Part shown: in pieces, positions 28,604-39,276 of the stretch
Layout of the letters: each line of letters opens with the position of its first letter
Numbering within the stretch: the first letter of the stretch is position 1
Origin: Cystobasidium ongulense
Lineage: Eukaryota; Basidiomycota; Cystobasidiomycetes; Cystobasidiales; Cystobasidiaceae
DNA length: 64,000 nt
Assembly (NCBI GenBank): GCA_022835595.1
Contig: BQUP01000004.1
Coordinates: 372,001 to 436,000 of the forward strand
Direction: 5' to 3'
Translations under genes and position numbers: made by a program
The notes under the pieces: model-generated
Seen by the model: the letters and a program-made list of their open reading frames with translations, nothing else
What the model was told of the DNA's origin: nothing
Databases searched by the model: none

Positions 28604-31600
28604 CTACAAGTCACGCCACCACGAAACAAAATCACCAGCACAACCAAGAGCATCCTCGTCACTGACCTCTGGTGTCTTGGCACCTATGCGTATGCTGTCC
28701 ATCATTTGTACCAACGAGGTCGACTTTGGCAGACTCCTGAGAGCAGTAGCTATGGCATCGGCCAGTATTGCCTCGGCCGCTGTCAAAGCCTCATATGCCA
28801 GCTTCTCTGTAGAGGCGTGTGTCGTGTTGCTAGATTTTGGAGCCTTCTTGCCGGCTGATGTACCTCTCCTGGTGCGACTCCGCAAGGGCGTTCCAGGAAG
28901 GCTGGCCTTGATAGCTCCTGACCGAGTCGAACTCCGTTGTACTGGCTTCTTGAGACCTTTATCATGCAAAAGCTTTTTTACCAGGTAGTGCAACCACTAC
29001 AAAGTCAACAAAACGTTAGCACTTTCTGACGCATCGGTGTAGGCAATACGAGTGGCTTACCACAAGGTTTGTAGCGGGAAAATATGGCTCCCATTGATTC
29101 TGGACAAGCCTCTTCATGATACGATAACACTCGTACTGATAGTCACCCTCGCCAGTGAACATCCATTCGTCGTCAAAGCCTCCTGACAGAGCTTCCACGT
29201 GGCCTTCAATAGGCGAGTGTGTCGATACGGGCACTGTTGCGCGAGACAGGGTAAAATCGATGACGGTAGCCGATAGCGCGGTGTTGACTGCCGAGAGACA
29301 ATCTGGAAGGTCACTCGAAGGGGCTTCCCGTTCAAACCCTTCTGCCACTTCTGGCATTGATATTATGCGTTGGACCAGTACGTTGCCCCAGTGGAGATCA
29401 CGATGCTAGATGACGACAAAGTAAGTTGAAGTTCGGTTTGGGTTGGTAGGGTATCTCACCTCAAAGTCCAACGTCATCTCGGCTTCACTGAGCGCCAAGC
29501 TGACTTGCCAAAGTATAGAAGCGGCTTCTGACCACGTTTTAAGCTTGATGGATTCCAGGTCTGTACCAGCATGCTCCATACATATCAAAGCATACATCTG
29601 GTTAGGCGCGAAGGCGTCTATGTGTGCAGTGAAATACCAATCAGCAAAGAAAGGCTTGCACTAGACTAGATTTTGGACAATTGTTACCTGGTCTTGGGTT
29701 CTCAGCCCGCTTCGGATTGGAGACCTTGAAGCTATCCCATGCAGACAGCAGCTTGTCTGGATAAGCCCCTTTCACAAGATAAGCCCTGAAACACCATGTA
29801 TCACACTCAGCTCGTCTCAAAACAAGAGGGGAAAGAGCAGATCGCAACGCTTACCCTTTAAAGCCCGGCCAACCTCTCTTCGCCGCCTTCTCTTGCTTAG
29901 ACAAAGCTCTGAAGATCCGAATCTCACGAGCTAGATCTTCAACAGAAGAAGTAAAAGCTTCTTCAGCCTTCTCTTCTCCCTTAGCGAAAGCTTCTTCTAC
30001 TTTCTCCTCTTCTGCTGTTCGGACAGGTGACATGTGAAGGGGAATGACTTTCACGACTGTTCCTTGTGCTTTCTTCAGATCGATAGGTTCAGTACCACTG
30101 TATACTATGAAGACTTCCGAAAATGTGGCTTCTCCCAGCTTGTGCCATTGCGCAACATTTACATCTGTTGAGGCGTTGGCGAATAGCGGGCTAGGAGTAG
30201 CGACGAAGGAGGCGAAGTCTAGAACTTCAGCCGACGTAGCGGAAGTGAAGCCGTCACAGTGCTCAAGCAATGGTACAAACTCTGCAGGTATATCCTGGCT
30301 CGTCTGCGTCAAGGCCTGAGGAAGTTCCACATACTTATCGTGAGCGGTGGTATGTATGGCCTGTTCTTCTTGCCTGTAAACTGTTGGAATTACTATCGAA
30401 GGTTTAGGCGAGACCTGGGCTTCACTTGAGGCATAACCGGAAGACTCCCTCCGGCTTGCAGGTGCCAGAAGCGACCGTTGATGGATTGCCGATGAGGTCG
30501 ACGAGCTTGAGCTTGAGCATGTCGACTTGGAAGATAGTTGTCTACCTCTCGGCTCTTTCATGCTGGGTGCGGGGCTCCTAGATCTTGGTAATCCAAAAGG
30601 TATTTCCACAACTACATGGACGTTTCTCGAGCTTTGTGACCCTTGTGAGCTTTGTGAGTTCACGGACACTGCAGACTGAACTGACATCGAATTGGCTGTC
30701 GCAAGCTTTCGGGAGATAGGCGAGGTATTTGTAACTTCCCTCGCGGCCCTGGTGGCTATTTTCTGTGGAAGACGGGCGGCCGTGGACTTGGTGCCACTTG
30801 GACCGATGGGCATCACTGCCACAAGGGGTCTTCTCCACGGAACGGTTGATTGTGAATTGTGCCCGCGAGGTGGGGGTCGAAGCATTGACGTAGAAGAGGA
30901 GGAGGAGGATTTAGTCGATACTGATGAGCGAGAGGCTGCATTATCTACTGGCATGCGATGGGCAGATTGTTGTGAAGAGCTGGTTCTAACTGGAGTACGA
31001 GCTGGTTTGTCGCACGAAGCTTGCTTGGACGAGTCGATTGCTTTTTTCGAGAATGCATGTACATTCTCTTTGGAAGCGTCGGACAGCTTCGTAGGAAACT
31101 GTAGCAGTGTCGATACTATACTGGATTGTTTTCTGAAAGGTGAAGCTGCGCCGACTGAATTGAAATGATTAGTATCTTTCCGGCTCAGTACTGAGGGCTT
31201 GGGAGGCTTTGCGTGCTTGATAGGGGACATAGTTGTAAGGTGGCTTTTGATTGCGGGTGCTTCGCACTCTTCGATAGCTTCGTCCTGCGACTTATACACG
31301 TGCTCTGCTCCAGGCAGCTCGGGCGGCCCAGGCGAAACAGGAGGAGTGTCATCGATAATGATGCGCTTTCGGTTCATCGGTGCAGTCTGTCTAGCAAGTG
31401 CGGTCTTCCGTCTCACTGGCTTGATCTTGTATTCTTCGGAAGTATCAGAAGAGAGAGAAGTGACACGCCGCCGTTGTTGGTCGGTTGCTTTGCTGGCGAG
31501 CTTGACTGCCATATTAGCTGGAGTACCGGCGGTGGAAGCCTTATCAGCTGTAGCGGTAGAGTCTCTTTGATGCTCTGTTATCGTGGAAGGCTTGTATTCG

Positions 31601-31938
31601 TCCTCGCTGTCGGAGTCGTTGATGTCCACAATGCGTGACCGAGTGTTTGTTGATCTGCTTTGAGCACGAGGTAGCGGGACCTTCTTCTTCGCTGCAGGCG
31701 GGCTATCCTCGTCTTCATCAAGTTCAATAACAGCAGAAGCCTTCTTGGCTGCCCTGTGAGAGGGTGAGGTGCCATTATTCCCATAGCTTGCTACCCTGTC
31801 CTGCGCTGCTGTGAATGTGGATGTTGATGCCACCGCGCTCTCGCCCACGGTGCTCCACCAGTCGCGGCGAGAGACTGCAACCTGAGAGCGGTGCTTGCCA
31901 TAGGTCTTGAAGCGTCGTATGCCATCTGCTGAAGCCAT
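28604..31938 (-). CDS. Haspin-type histone H3 Thr3 protein kinase
   Basis: Five exons join in frame: 31938-29855, 29785-29688, 29617-29460, 29405-29061 and 28996-28604, giving 1025 residues. The N-terminal 600 are disordered, Ser/Thr/Lys-rich, with acidic SDSEDEY-type patches. The kinase begins around 610 with GEATFSEVFIV, an atypical Gly loop. Haspin hallmarks are ICMEHAGTDLE, DFEHRDLHWGNVL (about 778-790, the His-Trp variant of the HRD loop) and DFTLSR (about 830) in place of DFG, as in haspins with D-Y/F-T. The end contains TNLVWLHYLVKKLL and a basic insert before the last helices. Haspin phosphorylates histone H3 Thr3 and recruits the chromosomal passenger complex to centromeres. The start is taken at MASADG; another Met lies 8 residues upstream. 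Confidence 0.9.
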
Positions 31939-32603
31939 GTCCACAACACTCAGACCTGTCAATGCGAGAAAGAAAGCAGAGGTGGCATTCGCTCGCTTGC
32001 AGGCCTGTCAGCCGCTGACATAAGCCGGTTTCTTTCACCAAAGCTCGCTTTCGAGACGGCCGCACCTCTTTGCTCTCGACCATACCACACACATCAACGA
32101 CTTTCAAGCTCAGTCAGTCCTAACGCAAGAGCAGGACAGACTTACGAGTACTCTCGCCTGGTACGTCCCTCCGCCATTGTATGACGGATAGTGTCCTGTC
32201 CGAGTGCAGCGCCTGGGTTGGAAGCAGAGGTCTGAATCTACCCATTCTCCGCCGTTGTGCCATCCACCGTTGCTGTTCTTGGTGTCCTACAGCCTGTCTG
32301 CTCCCCACCCTACCGCTGTATATCCCATCTGGTCTCTTGTACGTGCATTCTTCACCCTCTTTCCCTAGGTGTCGGTACGTAGAGGCCGCCGGTCAAGCTG
32401 TATCTTTACGCCCTCAACAAGTGGCCTGAAAAACGTTGTCCAGGTTCTGACTTGTCTTGTACCTATGTTGGACGATGTCCTCATCTCCCTCCCACCTCTG
32501 TACGCTACTGCATGCTCTGCTTCGGTGTACAGTTACAGCTCGAACGTAATCGAGAGAGACTTCGAACGAAAGCAGCAAGAGCAAACAGCCTGAGTGCCCA
32601 AAG
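31939..32603. promoter_or_regulatory. Divergent upstream region (haspin / CPSF6-like)
   Basis: 665 bases between two diverging genes. Short frames on both strands only. Pyrimidine-rich segments near 32310-32340 and 32480-32500 are typical of fungal promoters. Confidence 0.4.
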
Positions 32604-34125
32604 ATGGCAGACATCGACATTTACGGTGACGAGAGCGATGTGCGTTGCGTTCGCTCTACCAGCAGCAATGCTCCCTCTGTCTTCTCACGCTTACCTCGTA
32701 CTGCCGTCTTTACGCAGATTTACGGCGATTTGGACGAGTCCAAGCCGACACCCTCGTCAAATGAGCAAAGCGGTTCTACGAACAATACTTCTGTCTCGTC
32801 TGGAGACACAAAGGTGCGTCGGATTAGTTGCAATCACTATGGGCGGGTGTCTGCTGACCAGCTTTCTCACCCAGCCTCAAGATGGCCTTGGAAACGGTGC
32901 TAGCAACACCACCCCCAGCTACGACCAAAATCAAAACCCTAATCAGAACATGAACAACCAGATGCAGATGAATCCTATGATGATGAACATGATGGGCGGC
33001 CAAGGAAGCCAGTCTCCCATGAATATGAACATGATGGGAGCGATGGGCATGCCGAACATGGGCATGATGCCGATGGGAAACATGGGAAATATGGCCAACA
33101 TGGGCAACATGGGCATGGGAGGAATGATGCCAAATATGGGCATGGGCGGCATGCAAGGTCAACAACAGCAGGCGTCACAACCACCTCGAGATCCAGGCCT
33201 TAATGCTATCAATCTTACTGACCTCCATTGGGTATGTGACATTCTAAACTAGGTCAGACGGTTCTGTACTGAACTGACACATGAATTTTCTCGTAGTTCA
33301 CCTCCGATGAAGATCTACGCAAGCTATGTGCCAACTTGGGCATCACCATCAGCCTGAGCAACATTACCTTTTCCGAGCACAAAGTCAATGGCAAATCAAG
33401 AGGGTGTGTATATATCGTTCGCATGTTGCGTAAGCGACACGCTGCTAATCACAGTATAATGCTCCACAGAATGGCCTTCCTCGAGCTACAGAACCAAGAG
33501 GAAGCGGAAATGGTTAAAAATTGGTTTGACAAGAAGTGAGAACGAAGAAAAAGAGCTCTACCTGCGATTCATGCTGTGACTGACGGCACACTTTTTCTCA
33601 TAGCGCTTTCCAAGGCAAGCAACTAACGCCCACGATACAAACCGGAAGCTTCAATCCCTACAAAGTCCAGAAAGGTGTGCAAATATCTGACTTTACAGCA
33701 CCACCAGTGCCTTTCTTAGGAACTGACATGCCGATCTTCCCTTTTTAGACGGACAGCCGACAGGCAAAGGCGGCGTACGTACCGGAGCAATGGGCAATGG
33801 TCCTCCAGCAGGTCGTGGCGGCTTCGGCGGCGGCAACCGAGGAGGAGGTAATTTCGGTGGTGGTGGTCGAGGAGGTGGTAACATGGGAAATAATATGGGA
33901 GGAGGCCAAGGGATGGGCGGCAATCCTATGATGGGAATGATGGGTGGAAACCCTATGATGGGGATGATGGGCGGACCAATGGGAATGCCAAACATGATGG
34001 GAGGAGCTGGTGGATTCAATGGCATGCCTGGTGTTCCCAGTGGGCCTGGAGGCGGAAGAGGTGGTGGGAGAGGCGGTTTTGGCGCTGGAAACTTTGCTGG
34101 ACAAAAACGTCAACGATACGATTGA
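32604..34125 (+). CDS. CPSF6/CFIm68-like RRM protein with Met- and Gly-rich low-complexity regions
   Basis: Seven exons join in frame: 32604-32639, 32718-32813, 32875-33231, 33297-33403, 33470-33535, 33604-33674 and 33749-34125, giving 369 residues. After [10 protein letters not shown] comes a Met/Asn/Gly tract with NMGNM- and MMG-type repeats (about residues 65-145). A single RRM follows: RNP2 [24 protein letters not shown]1 KSRGMAFLEL across a splice, and LTPTIQ. The pattern resembles the RRM of CPSF6/CPSF7, subunits of cleavage factor Im that act in choosing poly(A) sites. The C-terminus is a Gly/Met/Arg-rich RGG-like domain ending KRQRYD. The low-complexity ends suggest RNA-driven condensation. 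Orthology to CPSF6 is an inference from the RRM and the position of the [10 protein letters not shown] start. Confidence 0.8.
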
Positions 34126-34154
34126 GTTCCATCTTATCCAGTTCCATCTTATAC
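34126..34154 (+). repeat. 15-bp tandem duplication directly after the CPSF6-like stop codon
   Basis: GTTCCATCTTATCCA is followed at once by GTTCCATCTTATAC. It lies in the 3' untranslated region; no function is claimed. Confidence 0.7.
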
Positions 34155-34453
34155 ATAATCATCAGAACTAGAAGGATTTCATTATCTAGCACAACACCTT
34201 TTCAGCTCAGGCTTCTCTAAAGTCTAGTTTCAAGGCTCTTCCGTCATTTCTCCTCTGATCAGCAAGTGTAGACATCTGCTTTCTCTCTGTTCAGGTCTCC
34301 TGTTCATTTGTACTATACAATGTACCAATAATACAATGCTGTACTATTTGACGTACTTCGCCGCTGAATCGCGAGAATTGCCACATCATCGGCTCGAGCA
34401 AGTCCAAGCACCAGTACTCTGCTTCTTTCTCTCAACAAGACACATCACTAAAC
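34155..34453. other. Intergenic region (CPSF6-like 3' / CX3C protein upstream)
   Basis: About 300 bases between two genes in the same direction. AT-rich, with TACTATACAATGTACCAATAATACAA-like poly(A)-signal-like sequence near 34310-34340. No gene seen. Confidence 0.35.
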
Positions 34454-35755
34454 ATGCGGATACCACAAAGCACTGTAAACGATGCAGTGCCGTCAGCAGG
34501 ACCTAGCACGGCGCCAGCCAGCACACGAGAGCGAGCCAATCAATCGCAAATACCAGTAGAGGATGAAGAACGAAGTCGCTCTGCCGAACTCGCCAGGATG
34601 CAAACTGTCAACTTCCTCTCCAAGCTGACAAAGGAAGGCTATGCGAAGGAATACAGGAAAAGAGATACAGATGAACTGGTTGAAAAGTGCTACTTTAGCT
34701 GTACCCAGACTTCCACGGTCATCAAAGGTGAGTCTATCGCGACCGTGATCGCCGACTGCTTCGTCCGTTGCTCTGAAGCTGACCGTATATTCTTCATACA
34801 GACAAGTTAGCTCACTCTCTGCTACCTACTACCAACCTCTTACTGGTTACTGACTGTATGAATCGTCGTTTCCAGACGAGTGCGTCGCGAACCGGACTGT
34901 ACAGCATGGTGCTACATCCGCCTGAAAGATAAAGGGAAACAAGCGAAAGCAGCCCTCGTAGCAGATGAGATACCGTCTTTTTATCCCAGACCGCCAATAG
35001 ATCCTGAAAAGGACGATTCGCGATACCGCTTCAGCTTCCTGGACGACAAATTCTTGTAAGGTGACATTCTGCCAGCAAAGACGTACCGTACTGCACTGTG
35101 ATTAGTAGCTGAGCAAGTCATCTTACGTCGTCAACAGTTTCAGAGCAAAGGGTCGCATGGCAATCGCGAAACACGCAGAAGAAGAGCTTACCACAAAGTC
35201 TTTGTACGAATTGGAACATGCACAAGCCACAGCGCCGCCTCCGATGATTTCGCGTGCAGAGAAACTTGGTTTAATAGCGAAGCAAAGGATGGCACCTATG
35301 CCTAGGTGAGCTGAGTCTTTCATGACTCTTATGTTTAGTAAAAGCGCTGAAGCTTATGACAATGCAGCTACGAACGACTATATCCCCTCGGAACCGGAGT
35401 AGCATCTAGGTTGCATCGATTTGAGAAGCATCTTGTTCGCATTTACGCGCCCACGTACAACGCATTGAAGCGCATGCCTAGTTTGTGGGCAGATGGGACA
35501 GTTCAAAAGACAGGATGGCAGATATACGAGTCGGCAGTCAATGGAGACGGTCTTGCGTTAGGTCAACGTTTATTCGGAGTAGCTCAAGATACCTACAAGA
35601 AATTTCGAGAAAGTACGAGCGGAGATAATGGTTCTGGATTCCCTCCTATGTTTCCTCGTCCTCCCTCGGCCGGACCGGGCGGTACAGGAAGCAGTACCGG
35701 TACTCCTGGCTCGACTGGCTCGTCGACTGAACCGGGCGAAACGTCTGGATCCTGA
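34454..35755 (+). CDS. Unknown protein with a twin CX3C motif
   Basis: Exons 34454-34727, a 4-nt micro-exon 34802-34805, 34876-35055, 35138-35305 and 35368-35755 join in frame to 337 residues. I do not recognise the family. After a disordered N-terminus comes a helix (ARMQTVNFLSKLTKEGYAKE). Two CX3C motifs follow, EKCYFSCT (about residues 77-81) and PDCTAWCY (about 99-103), 17 residues apart. This spacing is like that of small Tim chaperones of the mitochondrial intermembrane space (known family pattern). Downstream are a Pro-rich linker (PSFYPRPPIDPEKDD), a basic helix (FRAKGRMAIAKHAEEEL), a helix with LHRFEKHLVRIYAPTYNA, and a Pro/Gly/Ser/Thr tail. No membrane segment. If the Cys pairs form disulfides, import by the Mia40 route would be expected; that is inference. 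Confidence 0.7.
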
Positions 35756-36814
35756 GAGAGAGTGTCAATCATTGCTGTACTGTATCAAGTAGAAGTTACA
35801 ACATGTTTGAATACGCCCAAATCTCCACCGTAAAGCTCGACAAGCGACTTCAAACCTGTCCTGAAGTATCTCAGAGCAGACAGACTATAATTAAGCAGAG
35901 CTCGTTAGGCGCAAGAGTATAGTCGAACTTGCAAGGATGGGTACACTCACGCAATTGGACACTTCGAACGAATCCTTTTTCGGTAACAGAGGAGCGTCAC
36001 ATGGTCCATCAGGTCCGAAGCAAAGAGGCTTACCAATTATGAGGTGAAGTCTGCGTTACAATGACTTTAGCGATAGAGAGGTGGTAAAATGCGCAAGTGC
36101 AGTGTTTAGTAGACTCGAGCCAGTATTCATATAGCACAGTCCTGATGGATCAGGTACTGGATAAAACATCCTTAGTCACGTGGCAAATCCTCGGACCTTT
36201 CGCATACTCAGAGCAGTCTTGCAATGAATCTATCTAATTGAACAGTCTGCTTTTGGGTAGCCTGATCGTATGCTTTCAGTCTGGCATCGCAAATCCTTGC
36301 CGCTTCTACGCACTCGAAAGGCCGCCTGCTGCGAGATGGTGGCGAGGCGTATCTTGTTACCAAACGAGAGCTTCAACGCCTGCCAGCGCAAGGAGGAGAA
36401 AGTTACATACATGTACACTCCTTGAACACCATTTATCTGCTTATACTCACGCCCGCCAGACTGTTTTTTTTTGATTTATGGATCTTTCCAGTCGCGCCCG
36501 CCACGCCGTGGCTCACCCAAAAATTCAAACATCCGCACACTTGTCCAGCACCAACTCGACAACAACTGCAGGACACTGCATAGCTCGTCAAGGAGCCTCT
36601 TTACATCCCCGACGCATATTTCATAGCTTCAAGGTGCGTTTCGTGGCTATTCAAGCTTATCGACCCTCTCCCAGCGGTCGGGCAACCAGCATGAAAGGCT
36701 GACTTTTTGCTTTCATCCACATCGCATTGCCTTCGCCGAATCACCCAACCCTCGCAATTCATCTATACCTCTACACTGTATACACTCTCGCTCGATATCC
36801 AAACCTCGCAGACC
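35756..36814. promoter_or_regulatory. Long upstream region of NAP1
   Basis: 1059 bases without a convincing gene. Short frames occur on both strands. A run of eight T lies near 36464-36472. The last 250 bases are pyrimidine-rich and likely the NAP1 promoter and leader. Confidence 0.4.
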
Positions 36815-38520
36815 ATGTCGAGAGCACAGGCTACCAATATTGCGCACGCTTTAGGCGATGGTGTTGCCCCCACGCCTCAGAACACTCCCTTGCAGGCGAC
36901 ACCAGGCGGCATGAGGTGGGTCGCTCGCATGTTCCTTCAAAGCCTGTATATGCTGACCTGTGCCGCTCTCGCTTGTCTACAGCCGACCTCATGTGCCTAC
37001 AACCGTGCAGGAGGACAGTGAGGGTGAGGAGGAGCTCCCAACCATCTCATCTGCCGGCGCTCGCGGTGATATCCGAAGTCAATTGGCAGGCGTGAGTAGC
37101 CCACGTCGCTCATGATATGCCAACTCGGTTTGACTGGTAGCTAATGCTCTCGTCCTTCGCCTCGCTCCAATCCGCTGCCCTCTAGAACCCGCTGTTGGCT
37201 TCAATGGTGCAAGGCAAGCTCGCAGGACTGATCGGAAAGTCATCAGGATATATCGATTCTCTCCCTCCCATCGTCAAGCAGCGTGTGGAAGGACTGAAAG
37301 GTCTCCAGACCGAACACACCAAGCTCGAAGCCGAATTCCAGAAGGAGATCCTCGAGCTAGAGAAGCGATTCGCTGAGAAATACCGCCCCATATATGAGCG
37401 AAGACGCGCTATCATTGAAGGCAAGGAGGAACCAACTGAGGAGGAGATCAAGACTGGTTACAAGGTTGACCTAGAGGATGACAGCGACGACGAAGACGAG
37501 GAGGAGTCGGCACCAAAAGAACCTGAGCTAGTCTCAGCTGATGAGGCTGCTAAGGGCCCCAAGGGTATCCCAGGCTTCTGGCTCACTGCTCTTTCAAATC
37601 ACGCCGGTATCTCTGAACTCATCACTGAACGTGATGAAGAAGCTCTCAAATTCCTTGTCGATGTCAGAGTCGAATATCTCGGTGCTGGCAAACCTGGCTT
37701 CAAGCTTCTTTTCGAATTCGAAGATGGCGCATCGTCATTCTTCACGAATAAGATTCTAGAAAAGACATATTATTACCAGGAGGAAGTTGGCTCGCTTGGC
37801 GACTTTGTCTATGACAGAGCCGAGGGTACTGAAATCAAGTGGAAGACTGGCAAGGACCTCACAGTCCGAGTTGAAACAAAGAAGCAGAGAAATAAGAGTA
37901 TGTAGACTAAGTCTGCATCGCGTCTGAGCGTTGCCGCATGCTGACTACCGCTTCGTTTTCCTCATTTGTAGACACCAACCAGACGAGAACAGTCAAGAAG
38001 GTTGTGCCAACAGAGTCATTCTTCAACTTCTTCAAGCCACCTACACCTCCTGATGATGATTCATCTGATATCGATGAGGACATCGACGAGAAGCTTGAGC
38101 TCGACTATCAGATCGGCGAGGATATCAAAGACCGAGTGAGTAGTTTAGGTTTACTATTCGATGACTGGTCGCTGACAGAGTGACAATGTTTCAGATTGTA
38201 CCACACGCCATTGACTACTTCACCGGCAAGGCACTCCAAGAGGAACTCGAGGACGAAGACTTCAACAGTGAATTTGACGACGAGGAGGACTTTGACGACG
38301 ATGAGGACGACGATGAAGACGACGACGATGATGAGGATGACCACGTCCATGGAGGCCGAGCCATCAAGGGCGCTAGGAAGGCTGCCCAGCCACCACAAAG
38401 CGGCGTTACACCGGGTTCGGCGCAAGATCCTGCAGAGTGCAAGAACCAGGTACGTGGATGACTGTACGCAGGTAGAGAACTCGGAAAAGTGAAGCTGACC
38501 CTTACTGTGGTATACAGTAA
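36815..38520 (+). CDS. NAP1: Nucleosome assembly protein 1 family histone chaperone
   Basis: Six exons join in frame: 36815-36915, 36983-37091, 37186-37897, 37972-38135, 38195-38449 and 38518-38520, giving 447 residues. The NAP domain is intact: the long dimerisation helix (QTEHTKLEAEFQKEILELEK), RRAIIEGKEEPTEEE, GIPGFWLTALSNH, DEEALKFLVDVRV and the TESFFNFFKPPTPP loop. An acidic Asp/Glu tail (38252-38345) binds histone H2A-H2B. The protein ends ECKNQ, like the ECKQQ end of yeast Nap1. The last exon consists only of the TAA stop codon, created after a GTACGT...ATACAG intron. Nap1 shuttles histones H2A-H2B and helps mitotic control. Length is close to the family norm. Confidence 0.95.
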
Positions 38521-39276
38521 ATGCGATAGCTTGATTGTCAGCACAACAGAAGGGCTTACGACTGCTACACTTCCTGGATGATCTCAACCCTTCAGATGCG
38601 CCAAGCCAAACTTGTATGGCAAAAGAAAGGTTCGAGCAAGCGTGGTAGTCTGATTGCCGAGTTTCCAACTCTAAAATAAACGTTTTTCGTCGCTTCGACC
38701 GGCTTTGCAAACAGTCGATTATCTATCCCCTGTCTACCTTGTTCAATCATGAAACATTGTTAGTCGCCTCTCTATCGCATTTCTCCCTTCTCCTCCCTCT
38801 CTCGTTCGTGAACGTGACTTTATGATTAAAACAATACCGCCTCTCGTGTACTAGATAATTTTCGTTTCTCGGTCTCCCTTCTGAAATTAAGAAACCATAC
38901 TCGGGTCTGTGGATGGCCTTCTGTTTGCATTAGCTCGACCAACCGATGGCCTACGGTGAGCCCAAGGCTAATGTTTCCTAAGCAAAGCAAACCGCAGATC
39001 TGCCTGCCGGTCATCACATTCACTGACAGTGAAAGCTTGCTGTTTCTAGAATTGCATCCGCTGAGCCTGATCGAGCTATCAAGCGGCAGGGATACTTGCA
39101 AATGCAGCGTCTCAGAGTCAGTGCAAGCATCCAGCTATGTTATTTGCATTATTTGGCTAAACATGACTGCCATCCATGCTCTGTAACCTTGCACCTGGGC
39201 CACTTTGCTGCTGCAAGACAAGAAGAAACGAAACCGCATCAGCCGACGCCGGCGGTACTTGCTAGAGATACACGAC
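38521..39276. promoter_or_regulatory. Intergenic region (NAP1 3' / GT25 upstream)
   Basis: 756 bases between two genes in the same direction. Short frames on both strands have no domain content. A CT-rich tract runs near 38760-38815. Confidence 0.4.

Noticed and set aside
30692-31168. 158-codon plus-strand frame opposite haspin
   Set aside because: Antisense of the disordered haspin N-terminus; no domain content.
33693-34113. Pro/Ile- and His/Ser-rich frames on the minus strand
   Set aside because: They are antisense shadows of the Gly/Met-rich repeats of the CPSF6-like gene.
36230-36800. Several 60-120 codon frames upstream of NAP1
   Set aside because: Overlapping frames on both strands with no recognisable protein features; treated as promoter and leader.
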